From positions 1-36,237 of the forward strand of contig CALFWB010000076.1 in NCBI GenBank assembly GCA_937928795.1: 36,237 nt of DNA, written 5' to 3'. Each line of letters begins with the position of its first letter. Positions within the stretch are counted from its first letter, which is position 1. Positions 26,484 through 34,617 of this stretch are shown here, in pieces. The notes under the pieces were generated by a model, which was not told the DNA's origin, made no database searches, and saw only the letters and a list, made by a program, of their open reading frames with translations. The stretch comes from an uncultured Anaerolineales bacterium. GTDB taxonomy: Bacteria; Chloroflexota; Anaerolineae; Anaerolineales; UBA4823. Made by a program: the position numbers and the translations under genes.

Positions 26484-26932
26484 AGGAAGATACCCAGATC
26501 GTTGCTTTTTGTTGCCAATACTGCGCCTACGCCGCAGCCGATTTAGCGGGAGGGTTGCGCTTGCAATATCCGCCCGAGGTCAAAATTATCCAAATCCCCT
26601 GCACGGGCAAGATGGATATCTTATATGCCTTGCAGGCTTTTGAAGAAGGAGCCGACGCAGTGATGGTGGCGGGTTGTCTGCCGGGTGACTGTCACTTCTT
26701 GGAAGGAAACTATAACGCCATCCGCCGCGTTGAACGAGTTAAGGACCTCTTACGCATGATCGGCCTCGAGTCGCAGCGGATCAAGATGTTTCATATCTCC
26801 TCTTCGATGGCGAGCCAGTTTGTCAGAGCAGTGGAGGAGATGCTTGACGTTGTGGAGCAACTGGGCCCCAACCCATTGCGCGCAAACCATCCAGAAAATC
26901 CAAAGGAGATGATTAGCGAGGAGACGCGTTGA
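26471..26932 (+). CDS. mvhD: MvhD-like [2Fe-2S] subunit 2
   Basis: 153 residues; the ATG overlaps the end of hdrA copy 2 by 13 bp, so the two are translationally coupled as in copy 1. Cysteines are in AFCCQYCAYAAADLAGG, IQIPCTGKMD and AGCLPGDCHFLEGN; LGPNPLRA is near the C terminus. It is closer than copy 1 to canonical MvhD in length and in the AADLAG motif. Each MvhD follows its own HdrA, which argues for two dedicated HdrA-MvhD pairs, not a shared subunit. Confidence 0.88.
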   Translation: MSGVKEDTQIVAFCCQYCAYAAADLAGGLRLQYPPEVKIIQIPCTGKMDILYALQAFEEGADAVMVAGCLPGDCHFLEGNYNAIRRVERVKDLLRMIGLESQRIKMFHISSSMASQFVRAVEEMLDVVEQLGPNPLRANHPENPKEMISEETR

Positions 26933-26983
26933 ACTCCCGATCCATCCTATTGTGCTTGGTTTTTTTGATGTTGGAGGTGCGAA

Positions 26984-27664
26984 GTGATTATCGCCGAACA
27001 AAAACCGTTTGAAGAAATCAAGAGCTTGGTCGGAGCAGCCCAGAAAGTCCTTGTGGTTGGCTGTGGCACCTGTGTGACGGTCTGTTTTGCTGGCGGCTCG
27101 CGTGAGGCCGCTATTTTAGCTGCTTCCTTGCGCATGGCATCCAAGCTGAATGGCGATCCCAAAGAGGTCAGCGATGTCACCGTTCAACGCCAATGTGAAT
27201 GGGAATACCTGGATAGCATTGCCGAGCAGGTGAGTGCGGTCGATGTGGTGCTTTCTCTGGGGTGTGGCATTGGCGTACAGGCGATTGCTGAACATTTTCC
27301 TAAAACTTGGGTGGTGCCCGGCTTAAACACCGCATTTCTAGGATTGCCGGCCGAGCAGGGGGTATGGGTAGAGCGCTGTGCTGCCTGTGGCGATTGTATT
27401 TTGGGGTTAACCGCCGGGGTTTGCCCGATTGCGCGTTGTTCCAAGTCGTTGCTCAATGGGCCTTGCGGTGGCTCCCAAAATGGCCATTGTGAAGTCAATC
27501 CAGATATTCCTTGTGGCTGGCAGTTGATTTACGACCGCCTAAAAGCTTTAGGAAAACTCGAGATGTTGTATGAGATTCGTCCGCCGAAGAATTGGCGCAC
27601 CTCACGAGATGGTGGACCGCGCAAAATTGTCCGTCCTGACCTGCGCTTGAGCGAGGAGGAATAA
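26984..27664 (+). CDS. metV: MetV, methylene-THF reductase partner (MTHFR_C domain)
   Basis: 226 residues, GTG start with GGAGG 6 nt upstream. MetV binds MetF in acetogen-type methylene-THF reductases and carries Fe-S clusters that feed its flavin. Seen: LVVGCGTCVTVCFAGG near the N terminus, SLGCGIGVQAIAEHFP, and the Cys-rich C-terminal part CAACGDCILGLTAGVCPIAR, NGPCGG, GHCEVNPDIPCGW that defines the family. It is separated from metF by only 2 nt. In Moorella the metVF pair sits with hdrCBA and mvhD, as here. Confidence 0.9.
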   Translation: MIIAEQKPFEEIKSLVGAAQKVLVVGCGTCVTVCFAGGSREAAILAASLRMASKLNGDPKEVSDVTVQRQCEWEYLDSIAEQVSAVDVVLSLGCGIGVQAIAEHFPKTWVVPGLNTAFLGLPAEQGVWVERCAACGDCILGLTAGVCPIARCSKSLLNGPCGGSQNGHCEVNPDIPCGWQLIYDRLKALGKLEMLYEIRPPKNWRTSRDGGPRKIVRPDLRLSEEE

Positions 27665-27666
27665 AG

Positions 27667-28692
27667 ATGGCAGAAGCAATGGCATCTAATGGTTACGTAA
27701 GCGGCTCGAATTTGGAAAAGGTGCTGAGGGCTGGCCATTTTGCAGTGACGGCTGAGCTTGGTCCCCCTCAAAGCGCCGATGGTGAGGTCATCCGCAAGAA
27801 AGCCGGGCTGTTGCGCGGTTTTTGTGATGCGGTCAATATCACCGACAATCAGACGGCTATTGTGCGCATGTCCAGTATTGGAGCAGGGGCGATCTTGGTG
27901 AGAGAGGGGCTGGAACCGGTCATTCAAATGACCTGTCGGGACCGCAACCGTTTGGCGATTCAGAGCGATCTTTTAGGAGCTTATGCGTTGGGAATGCGCA
28001 ATGTGCTGTGTTTGACCGGCGATCACCAAACCTTCGGGAATCACCCGCAAGCCAAGAATGTCTTTGATATCGATTCGGTGCAGTTGATCCAGATGGTGAA
28101 GACTCTGCGAGATGAACGCGCCTTTCAATGCGGTGATCCTTTGAAGGGGAGTGAACCGCGCTTTTTCATTGGCGCTGCCGAATCGCCCTTTGCCGATCCG
28201 GTGGAGTTTCGCCCCTATCGGCTGGGGAAAAAGATCAAAGCCGGGGCAAATTTCATCCAGACCCAGTTGGTTTTTGATATCCCAGCTTTTGAAGCCTTTA
28301 TGGAGAAGGTTCGTTCACTGGGCTTGCATCAGCAAGCCTACATCCTTGCTGGAGTTGGCCCCCTAAAAAGCCCAGCCATGGCAAAGTACATGAAAGAAAG
28401 CGTGCCGGGCATTCTGATCCCGGATGAGTTGATTCAACGGCTGGAGGAGGCAGGCAAGCCTTGGGCGGGCAAGAGCAAAGATGAACTGACCAAAGAGGAG
28501 AAAAAAGCCCGCTCGGAGGCTTGGAAGCAAACCGGAATCGAAATTTGCATTGAACTCATCCAACACATCCTGCGGATTGAAGGGGTTGCCGGGGTGCATA
28601 TTATGGCGATCGAATGGGAAGAAGCCGTTGCGCCAATTGTCAAGGGAGCCGGTTTATATCCCCGTCCGGTTGTCGAGCCACTACCTGCCTAA
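27667..28692 (+). CDS. metF: Methylenetetrahydrofolate reductase
   Basis: 341 residues with GAGGAGG upstream inside the end of metV. Interconverts methylene-THF and methyl-THF using FAD. TAELGPPQSAD replaces the usual TxExxPP start with its catalytic Glu, followed by NITDNQTA, QMTCRDRNR (folate and FAD contacts), CLTGDHQTFGNHPQAKNVFD and KAGANFIQTQLVFD. The length is slightly above the minimal MetF because of an inserted helical stretch near residue 270 (GKSKDELTKEEKKARSEA). With MetV and Hdr partners it probably does not take electrons straight from NADH as E. coli MetF does. Confidence 0.92.
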   Translation: MAEAMASNGYVSGSNLEKVLRAGHFAVTAELGPPQSADGEVIRKKAGLLRGFCDAVNITDNQTAIVRMSSIGAGAILVREGLEPVIQMTCRDRNRLAIQSDLLGAYALGMRNVLCLTGDHQTFGNHPQAKNVFDIDSVQLIQMVKTLRDERAFQCGDPLKGSEPRFFIGAAESPFADPVEFRPYRLGKKIKAGANFIQTQLVFDIPAFEAFMEKVRSLGLHQQAYILAGVGPLKSPAMAKYMKESVPGILIPDELIQRLEEAGKPWAGKSKDELTKEEKKARSEAWKQTGIEICIELIQHILRIEGVAGVHIMAIEWEEAVAPIVKGAGLYPRPVVEPLPA

Positions 28693-28715
28693 AAGCGCAA
28701 AGATTGGAGTGCGTG

Positions 28716-30134
28716 ATGGAAACCGAGAAGATAGCCAGTCCGCCAATTGCCGAAATTCGACCGCATCTTGCCCGCCGCGTTGAACAGGAATTGGGGCAGA
28801 ATGTTTACCTGTGCTATCAATGCGTAAAATGCACCAGCGGTTGCCCGATGAGCGAATTTTTTGATTGGCAGCCGAACCAAATCATGCGGGCTTTGCAACT
28901 GGGGCAGGAAGACATTGCTTTGCAGAGCTTGACCCCTTGGTTGTGTGCAGCTTGTCAAACCTGTTCAACGCGTTGCCCTCAGGGGTTGGATATTAACGCC
29001 ATCATGGAATTCCTGACTCGCGAGGCTATCGCTCAAGGGATTAAACCCAAAGTTCCCGAAGTTGCCATCTTCAACCGCGCCTTCTTGCGCCAAGTGCGCA
29101 TTTGGGGACGGTTGTACGAACCGGGATTGATGGTTGAAATGAAATTGGCTAACTTGCGCAGTTTGTTTGATGACATCGGTCTATATACGCGCATGTTGCG
29201 GAAAAGAAAGGTTGGCTTTTTCCCGAAAATGGTGCGCCCGCTGCGCAAGCCCCGTCCCACCCAGATTGCTGCCCAAGCAATCGCTTATTATCCGGGTTGC
29301 TCTCTCCATTCAAGTGCCAAGGAGTTTGATGAGTCGGCCCGTGCCGTTTGCCAAGCCTTAGACCTTAAAATCGTCGAGCCAGATGGCTGGGTGTGTTGCG
29401 GTAGCAGCGCAGCCCATCGGGCTGATCCCGATCTCGCCTTCAAATTGCCCATGCAGAATCTCAAACTTTTTGAGCAAAGCGGCTTCAGCGAGGTGACCAT
29501 GCCCTGTGCAGCTTGTTACAACCGTCACCAAGCAGCGCTCTATGAGATGCGCCACCACCCCCAGCAACGTCAAATGCTTGAGAAAGAACTGGACTATCAC
29601 TTTCAAGATACGGTTCGGGTGACCACATTGGTTGAGTCCGTTTATGCTCATGCCACAGGGGTAAAAATAACCCAACGCACTAGGAAGCCTCTAAAGGGAT
29701 TGCGGGTCGCCTGTTATTATGGATGTTTGATGACCCGTCCTCCACGGGTGACCGGGGCTGCGCATGTGGAAAACCCGACCGAGATGGAGAGCCTGTTGGC
29801 TGCCGCTGGGGCAGAAGTGGTTGATTGGTCGTATAAAACAACTTGTTGTGGTGCGGCCCACTCCTTAACCCGACCGGAAATCGTCTGGAGCCTAAGTTCA
29901 AAACTGTTGGTCGAAGCTCAAAAAGCCGGCGCCGAAGTGTTGGCTGTGGCTTGTCCGCTCTGCCACACCAATTTGGATGCTCGTCAATTTCAGATGGAGT
30001 TAGAGAAACCTTTGCCTGTTTTGTACTTCACTCAATTGTTGGGCATTGCCTTTGCCTTAACACCTTCACAGCTTGGTTTGGAGAAAAACCTGACGGATCC
30101 GTTTCCGCTGCTTCGCTCCAAAGGGCTTATCTAA
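28716..30134 (+). CDS. hdrCB: HdrC-HdrB fusion protein
   Basis: 472 residues from the ATG at 28716 (GGAG 6 nt upstream). The N-terminal HdrC part has two [4Fe-4S] motifs, Cys33/36/39/43 and Cys77/80/83/87. A linker follows, then HdrB with two CCG domains: YYPGCSLHSS near 193, WVCCGSS near 226 and MPCAAC near 262; then CYYGCLMTRPP near 332, TTCCGAA near 376 and ACPLCHTN near 412. All CCG cysteines are present, so both noncubane-type [4Fe-4S] clusters known from HdrB could form. In methanogens HdrB reduces CoM-S-S-CoB; in this context it more likely passes electrons to or from MetVF. In many organisms HdrB and HdrC are separate. Confidence 0.9.
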   Translation: METEKIASPPIAEIRPHLARRVEQELGQNVYLCYQCVKCTSGCPMSEFFDWQPNQIMRALQLGQEDIALQSLTPWLCAACQTCSTRCPQGLDINAIMEFLTREAIAQGIKPKVPEVAIFNRAFLRQVRIWGRLYEPGLMVEMKLANLRSLFDDIGLYTRMLRKRKVGFFPKMVRPLRKPRPTQIAAQAIAYYPGCSLHSSAKEFDESARAVCQALDLKIVEPDGWVCCGSSAAHRADPDLAFKLPMQNLKLFEQSGFSEVTMPCAACYNRHQAALYEMRHHPQQRQMLEKELDYHFQDTVRVTTLVESVYAHATGVKITQRTRKPLKGLRVACYYGCLMTRPPRVTGAAHVENPTEMESLLAAAGAEVVDWSYKTTCCGAAHSLTRPEIVWSLSSKLLVEAQKAGAEVLAVACPLCHTNLDARQFQMELEKPLPVLYFTQLLGIAFALTPSQLGLEKNLTDPFPLLRSKGLI

Positions 30135-30195
30135 CAAAAAGCGCGCCTGATGACCCATTCTCGCTGCTCCGCTACAGGCTGAACGGAGAGCAAAA

Positions 30196-30768
30196 ATGTT
30201 TCTGATGGATCATCCGAAAGAAGCGATTGACCCGATCGAGGTAATGCAGGACTTGCTGGCAAAAACCTGGACGGAAATGTGCCGCTTGTACGATGTCTCG
30301 GCAAGTTTACCCGACATTTCACTGATCTTCGATCATGTGCAATTGAGCGATGCCTGTGTTGCTGCCGAGAAAATCCTCGTCAACTTGCTCCTCGAAGTTA
30401 TGGAATCAGTAGGGCGTTTTTCGCCGTTTTACCGCCAACCGCCACGCGCTTTTGGAGTGATGTCCTATCGCAACCCGCAAACCCAGCGTGTGGAATGGAT
30501 TTTGGCGCCAGAGGGGCAGCGGCGCTGGGAAGTAGCGTTGAATCAACTCGAATGGCTGCTCAGTCAATACGGAGGGATCTTCCGCGCCATGCTATTTGTC
30601 GAGGGATTGATGGCGCGCAGTACCCCAAGCGACCCGCAAGTCCTTGCCCATTGCCATTGTGAGCCGCCTCATACCATTCAGCTAAAACGATCGCTTGTCC
30701 AAAAAAAAGAAGTCATTTGCGATACTTGTAAGCAACCCTACGAAATGTACGAAGTCAACTCAAGATAG
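30196..30768 (+). CDS. Uncharacterised protein with C-terminal Cys motif, last gene of hdr-met cluster
   Basis: 190 residues, not recognised. The body (about 1-145) looks alpha-helical and soluble, with no signal peptide or membrane segment. The C-terminal 40 residues hold AHCHCEPP (Cys153, Cys155 with flanking His) and ICDTCKQPY (Cys175, Cys178), separated by a basic stretch, resembling a zinc ribbon or a small Fe-S site. The ATG lies 61 bp after hdrCB with no strong ribosome site and no terminator between, so co-transcription is likely. A role in assembly, regulation or as a subunit of the Hdr-Met complex is inference from position only. Confidence 0.7.
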   Translation: MFLMDHPKEAIDPIEVMQDLLAKTWTEMCRLYDVSASLPDISLIFDHVQLSDACVAAEKILVNLLLEVMESVGRFSPFYRQPPRAFGVMSYRNPQTQRVEWILAPEGQRRWEVALNQLEWLLSQYGGIFRAMLFVEGLMARSTPSDPQVLAHCHCEPPHTIQLKRSLVQKKEVICDTCKQPYEMYEVNSR

Positions 30769-30865
30769 GGGGTTTTGACCAGAAATTGGAAGAGGCGTCC
30801 TTTGCGGCAAGTTTTGCCGTGACGGAAATTGCACAAAATTGCTCATTATTGACTTGATCAAAAAC

Positions 30866-30894
30866 TTGCAAATTCCATCAAAATATTATATAAT
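30866..30894 (+). promoter_or_regulatory. Promoter of the deoR-type regulator unit
   Basis: TTGCAA (30866-30871) and a perfect TATAAT (30889-30894) with a 17-bp spacer. It lies about 58 bp upstream of the GTG start. The upstream small hairpin CGGCAA/TTGCCG (30805-30819) has no T-run. Confidence 0.7.
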
Positions 30895-30951
30895 GTTGGA
30901 AGTTTTTGTCTTTTTCTTTCATCTAATCCTTCAAAAGTAGGTTCTCAACTG

Positions 30952-31737
30952 GTGAGTAAACCCCTAATTCCAGCTCAACGGCGTGAAAGAATCCAGGCTT
31001 ATCTCGCTCTGCATCGCATTGTGCCTTCCTCTGAGTTGAGCCGCTTGTTGAAGGTCTCTGAAGCTACCGTGCGGCGGGACCTAGAGTGGTTGGAAAGAGA
31101 AGGCATTGTCGAACGAACCCACGGTGGTGCGATTCTGAGCCAGCGAATGCGCATGGAGCCGCAATATACGCAGCGCGCCGCCCGCAATATAGAAGAGAAA
31201 CGCGCCATTGGACTGCGCGCCATCTCCTATATCGAAGAAGGCGATATTGTTTTTATCAACAGTGGGACGACCACCACCCAAATGATCAAGCAAATTCCGC
31301 GGGATGCCAATATCACCGTCTTTACCAACAACCTCCAAGCCGCTCTCGAAGTCGGTGAGGTCGGCTATGAACTGATCTTATTGGGGGGTAACTTTCAGCC
31401 AACCTCGAATTCGGTTGCCGGTCGCTTTGCGGTCGAAATCTTAGATCAGGTCTATGCTAATAAAGCTTTTGTCAGTGTGGATGGAGTCAGCTTGCGCCAT
31501 GGTTGCACAGTCCCCTCTAGCATGGAGGCGGAACTGATCCGCAAGATGTTGGAACGAACGCAGGGAGTACGCACCCTTCTGGTCGATCACTCCAAGTGGG
31601 GTGTGGTGTCGAATTTCGAGGTAACCCGCTTGGATCAAATCCATCGTCTGATTACGGATGATGGCTTAGATCGCCATACGCGCGAAATGTTGGCAGATTT
31701 GCCAATTGAGGTGGTGATTGCGAACGTTCAGCGCTGA
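30952..31737 (+). CDS. DeoR-family transcriptional regulator
   Basis: 261 residues, GTG start; the ribosome site is weak. The N-terminal HTH (RRERIQAYLALHRIVPSSEL, then VSEATVRRDLEWLEREGIVE, RTHGGA) is the DeoR signature. The C-terminal sugar-phosphate-sensing domain has FINSGTTTTQMIKQIP, FTNNLQAAL, LLGGNF and LVDHSKWG. Such proteins usually repress catabolic or transport genes and release DNA on binding a phosphorylated metabolite. It precedes the phosphoesterase by 71 bp and the permease, so these are its most likely targets. Confidence 0.88.
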   Translation: MSKPLIPAQRRERIQAYLALHRIVPSSELSRLLKVSEATVRRDLEWLEREGIVERTHGGAILSQRMRMEPQYTQRAARNIEEKRAIGLRAISYIEEGDIVFINSGTTTTQMIKQIPRDANITVFTNNLQAALEVGEVGYELILLGGNFQPTSNSVAGRFAVEILDQVYANKAFVSVDGVSLRHGCTVPSSMEAELIRKMLERTQGVRTLLVDHSKWGVVSNFEVTRLDQIHRLITDDGLDRHTREMLADLPIEVVIANVQR

Positions 31738-31808
31738 GCTGTCGTTCTTGTTTATTGTTATCGGTTGGTTGTAGTGTTTCTTAACTTTTGTCTATTTGGA
31801 GGCATTCC

Positions 31809-32804
31809 ATGTCGTTCTTATTTAAGAAAAGCAAAAAGAACTTTACCCGCCTTTTCTATGCTACCGATCTGCATGGTTCGGAGCGCACGTATCGCAAATT
31901 TCTTAATGCGGGGAAGTTTTATGAAGCCAATGTCTTAGTCATGGGCGGGGATATTACGGGCAAGTTGCTTATCCCGATCATCAAAGAGGGCAACGGACGC
32001 TACCGCGCCACCCTACAGGGCACGGTTCATCATGTTGAGAGCGAGGAAGAACGAAAAAACTTGATCGATCGGATTGGCTTACTTGGCTTTTATTATAAGG
32101 TCATGGAGGAGGACGAATTTGACTCTTTGCAAGGGGACAAAGCTGCGGTGGAGCAGTTGTTTCACCAACTGGCGCGCGAGCGATTAGAAAGTTGGATTGA
32201 TTTGGCCGAGACACGCCTGAAAGGCAGCGGCATCCGCTGTTTCGTCACAGGGGGCAACGATGATGACCCAGAGGTGTTAGAAGTTTTGAAACGGGAAGGG
32301 ACGGAAGCCTTTGTGGCTTGTGAAGGTGAGGCGGTTTTTATTGACGACGATCACTGCATGATCAGTGTTGGTTACAGCACTCCGACCCCGTGGAATACGC
32401 CGCGCGAGGTCACCGATGAACAGTTAGGTGCTTACATCGAAGAGATGGTGAAGAAAGTGCCCGATATGAATAAAGCCATTTTCAACTTTCACGATCCCCC
32501 TAAAGATTCGACCTTGGATACTTGCCCAATGCTAGATTGGAGCACCGATCCGCCTACGCCGATTGTCAAAGCCGGACAAATCGTCATGCATGGCGCAGGC
32601 AGCCTTTCCGTGCGCCAAGCCATCGAGAAGTATCAACCGCTGTTAGGTTTGCATGGTCACATTCACGAGTCGCAGGGGGTGATCAAAATCGGGCGCACCA
32701 CCTGTCTTAACCCGGGCAGTGAGTATGGTGAAGGCATCTTACGCGGTTGTTTGGTGAACCTATTAGAAGGTAAAGTGGAAGGATACCAGATGACCAGCGG
32801 ATAG
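31809..32804 (+). CDS. Calcineurin-like metallophosphoesterase
   Basis: 331 residues from the ATG at 31809, preceded by TTGGAGG; a start at 31788 is possible but lacks a ribosome site. Metal-site motifs are in order: FYATDLHGSE (DXH) near 18, MGGDITG (GD) near 43, VTGGNDDDP (GND) near 150, NFHDPP near 220, and GLHGHIHES (GHXH) near 283. The roughly 100-residue stretch between the GD and GND motifs is long for the fold and probably helical. No signal peptide, so cytoplasmic. The substrate is unknown; it lies between a DeoR regulator and an amino-acid permease. Confidence 0.82.
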   Translation: MSFLFKKSKKNFTRLFYATDLHGSERTYRKFLNAGKFYEANVLVMGGDITGKLLIPIIKEGNGRYRATLQGTVHHVESEEERKNLIDRIGLLGFYYKVMEEDEFDSLQGDKAAVEQLFHQLARERLESWIDLAETRLKGSGIRCFVTGGNDDDPEVLEVLKREGTEAFVACEGEAVFIDDDHCMISVGYSTPTPWNTPREVTDEQLGAYIEEMVKKVPDMNKAIFNFHDPPKDSTLDTCPMLDWSTDPPTPIVKAGQIVMHGAGSLSVRQAIEKYQPLLGLHGHIHESQGVIKIGRTTCLNPGSEYGEGILRGCLVNLLEGKVEGYQMTSG

Positions 32805-32922
32805 CTGAAATTCAAAAGTTAACCGTAGGAGGTGAAACGCTTAGGATTCTTCGTGAATTTGTGCCTATATTTCGGAATATTTACTATCCTGATTCCTATA
32901 CCGAATTAGAAAGGAGCCAAAG

Positions 32923-34551
32923 ATGGCAACAGCGGTGGCAAAACCAGAAGTTTTCACCCGAAAAGCCTCAGGCTTGGTGCGGGTGATGTCTCCCTATTCA
33001 GCTTTTATTTATAACATTCTGACAATGGGATTGATCTTCCCATGGACTTATTTATGGGGTCCGGGTGCCTTGCCCGGTGGCAATCTGTTCTGGGGGATTA
33101 TTCTCGCCATGCTCTTTGAGGTGCCGATTGCCTTCACCTATGTTTGGCTATCCACTGCCATGCCCCGTTCAGGTGGTGATTATGTCTTTCAAAGCCGTGC
33201 GTTTGGCGGTTTCTGGGGATTTACCATCCTGATGTCGGGATTTGTGATCTGGATTCTGCAGTGGGTTGCTCTATCGGGATGGTTACTTTCTTACCTTGGC
33301 TTTGCACCGCTCTTTCTAGGTCTCGGTGCCACCCTATCGAACCCCTCCCTGTCTCAGATCGGCGTTTGGTTTACAACTCCATGGGGAATTATCATTGTTA
33401 GCATCTTGAATGCTCTCCTTTCCATGCTCTTGCTGGTTAGTGGCTTCAAGAACTATGTTAAGTTTCAGTATGTCATGTTCTATGGCATTCTGATTGCCTT
33501 TACAACCATGCTGGTTGTTTTGTTCACCACGCCTACCTCGCAGTTTGTGGATCGCTTGAACGCCTTTGCACTTGCTTCAGGCGGGGTTCCGAATTTCTAT
33601 CAGACAGCAAAAGAAGCCGCCCTTGCCGCCGGCATTGACTTGAATCCTCCTTTCAGTTTCTTCAATACCTTGATGATTGCGGCAATTGCCTGGACAAGCC
33701 TACAATGGGCAACCTATTCGGCCGAACAAAATGGTGAAATTAAGGATGCTCGCTCGTTCAAGAGCCAAACTTTTATTCTAGTTGGTTCCTTGATCGTGAC
33801 CGGCATTCTGTTGGCGCTCCTCGGCGTGGCTTTCCAACGCGTCGGTGGCACGGAGTTCCTATATATTGCCGGTGCAGGATACTGGTCTGGAGTTTCTGAG
33901 GCGACCATTAGCGGATTCTGGCTCTGGCCGAATATCCTAGCTGTGGCGCTAACGGCAAGCCCAATTGTCGTCATTTTGATCGGCATTGGCTATATTTTGA
34001 ACTCCTTCCAAATCGTTAATAACTGCTACATCGGGGTAACCCGCATCATGGTCGCTATGTCCCTCGACCGTTTGTTGCCGGCTTGGTTCTCAGAGGTGAG
34101 CGAGAAATTCCACACTCCGGTCAACGCTCACATTGCCTACTTCTTGGCAAGCATTCCGGTCATCTTGCTTTACAACCTCTATGGCGGTTGGGCTTCTTTG
34201 ACCTTAGGGGTTACTTTTGCCTGCGGATATGTCTTTGCCTCGAGCAGCCTAGCCGGAGCAGTTTTCCCCTTCCGGGCGAAAGAGATTTACGAAGCCTCGC
34301 CCGGCGCAAAATATAAGCTGGGCAACATCCCGTGGGTAACTATCCTCGGCGCGCTGGGGGCGATCTTTGGCTTTGGGATGGTTCTCAGCTATCTGTTGGT
34401 GCCTGCGCTTGGCTTAACCAGTCCCTTAGCTTATAGCGTGGTGTTTGGGATTATCATTTTCTCGGCTCTGTGGTACTTAATTGTCAAACGGGCGCAAAAA
34501 GCGCGTGGCATTGACGTGGATTACGCCTTCAAAGAGATCCCGCCCGATTAG
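32923..34551 (+). CDS. APC-superfamily amino-acid permease
   Basis: 542 residues with AAAGGAG upstream. About 12 hydrophobic segments are visible, starting after a 20-residue polar N terminus. The first helix has SAFIYNILTMGLIF and is followed by AMPRSGGDYVFQSRAFGGFW, the conserved APC loop between helices 2 and 3. VNNCYIGVTRIMVAMSLDRLLPAWFSEV is the usual loop after helix 8. Transports amino acids or polyamines, probably by cation symport; the substrate cannot be told. It ends the DeoR-phosphoesterase-permease unit, which closes at the terminator 20 bp downstream. Confidence 0.87.
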   Translation: MATAVAKPEVFTRKASGLVRVMSPYSAFIYNILTMGLIFPWTYLWGPGALPGGNLFWGIILAMLFEVPIAFTYVWLSTAMPRSGGDYVFQSRAFGGFWGFTILMSGFVIWILQWVALSGWLLSYLGFAPLFLGLGATLSNPSLSQIGVWFTTPWGIIIVSILNALLSMLLLVSGFKNYVKFQYVMFYGILIAFTTMLVVLFTTPTSQFVDRLNAFALASGGVPNFYQTAKEAALAAGIDLNPPFSFFNTLMIAAIAWTSLQWATYSAEQNGEIKDARSFKSQTFILVGSLIVTGILLALLGVAFQRVGGTEFLYIAGAGYWSGVSEATISGFWLWPNILAVALTASPIVVILIGIGYILNSFQIVNNCYIGVTRIMVAMSLDRLLPAWFSEVSEKFHTPVNAHIAYFLASIPVILLYNLYGGWASLTLGVTFACGYVFASSSLAGAVFPFRAKEIYEASPGAKYKLGNIPWVTILGALGAIFGFGMVLSYLLVPALGLTSPLAYSVVFGIIIFSALWYLIVKRAQKARGIDVDYAFKEIPPD

Positions 34552-34571
34552 TCAGCCTTGAAAGTTTCTGC

Positions 34572-34600
34572 AGGAGCTATCGCAAGATAGCTCCTTTTTT
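34572..34600 (+). terminator. Intrinsic terminator after the permease
   Basis: Perfect 10-bp stem AGGAGCTATC (34572-34581) and GATAGCTCCT (34586-34595), GCAA tetraloop, and a T6 run (34595-34600). A textbook rho-independent terminator. Confidence 0.93.
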
Positions 34601-34601
34601 G

Positions 34602-34610
34602 TGTTATAAC
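34602..34610 (+). promoter_or_regulatory. Extended -10 promoter, probably giving a leaderless mRNA
   Basis: TGTTATAAC (TGN plus TATAAC) ends 7 nt before the mazG ATG at 34618, so transcription should start at or next to the start codon. No ribosome site precedes the ATG. The position of the -35 falls in the upstream terminator stem and has no TTGACA-like sequence. Confidence 0.5.
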
Positions 34611-34617
34611 TGCAGGC

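Noticed and set aside
28614-28715. N-terminal extension of HdrCB overlapping metF
   Set aside because: ATG at 28716 follows GGAG with good spacing; the extension is out-of-frame metF sequence.
18093-30134. Methanogenesis, or a QmoAB-type sulfate-reduction complex
   Set aside because: No mcr, mtr, apr, dsr or qmoC genes are present, and the cluster contains MetVF, which points to folate one-carbon chemistry.
30805-30819. Terminator after the unknown 190-aa gene
   Set aside because: Six-bp stem with a 3-nt loop and no T-run; too weak to call.
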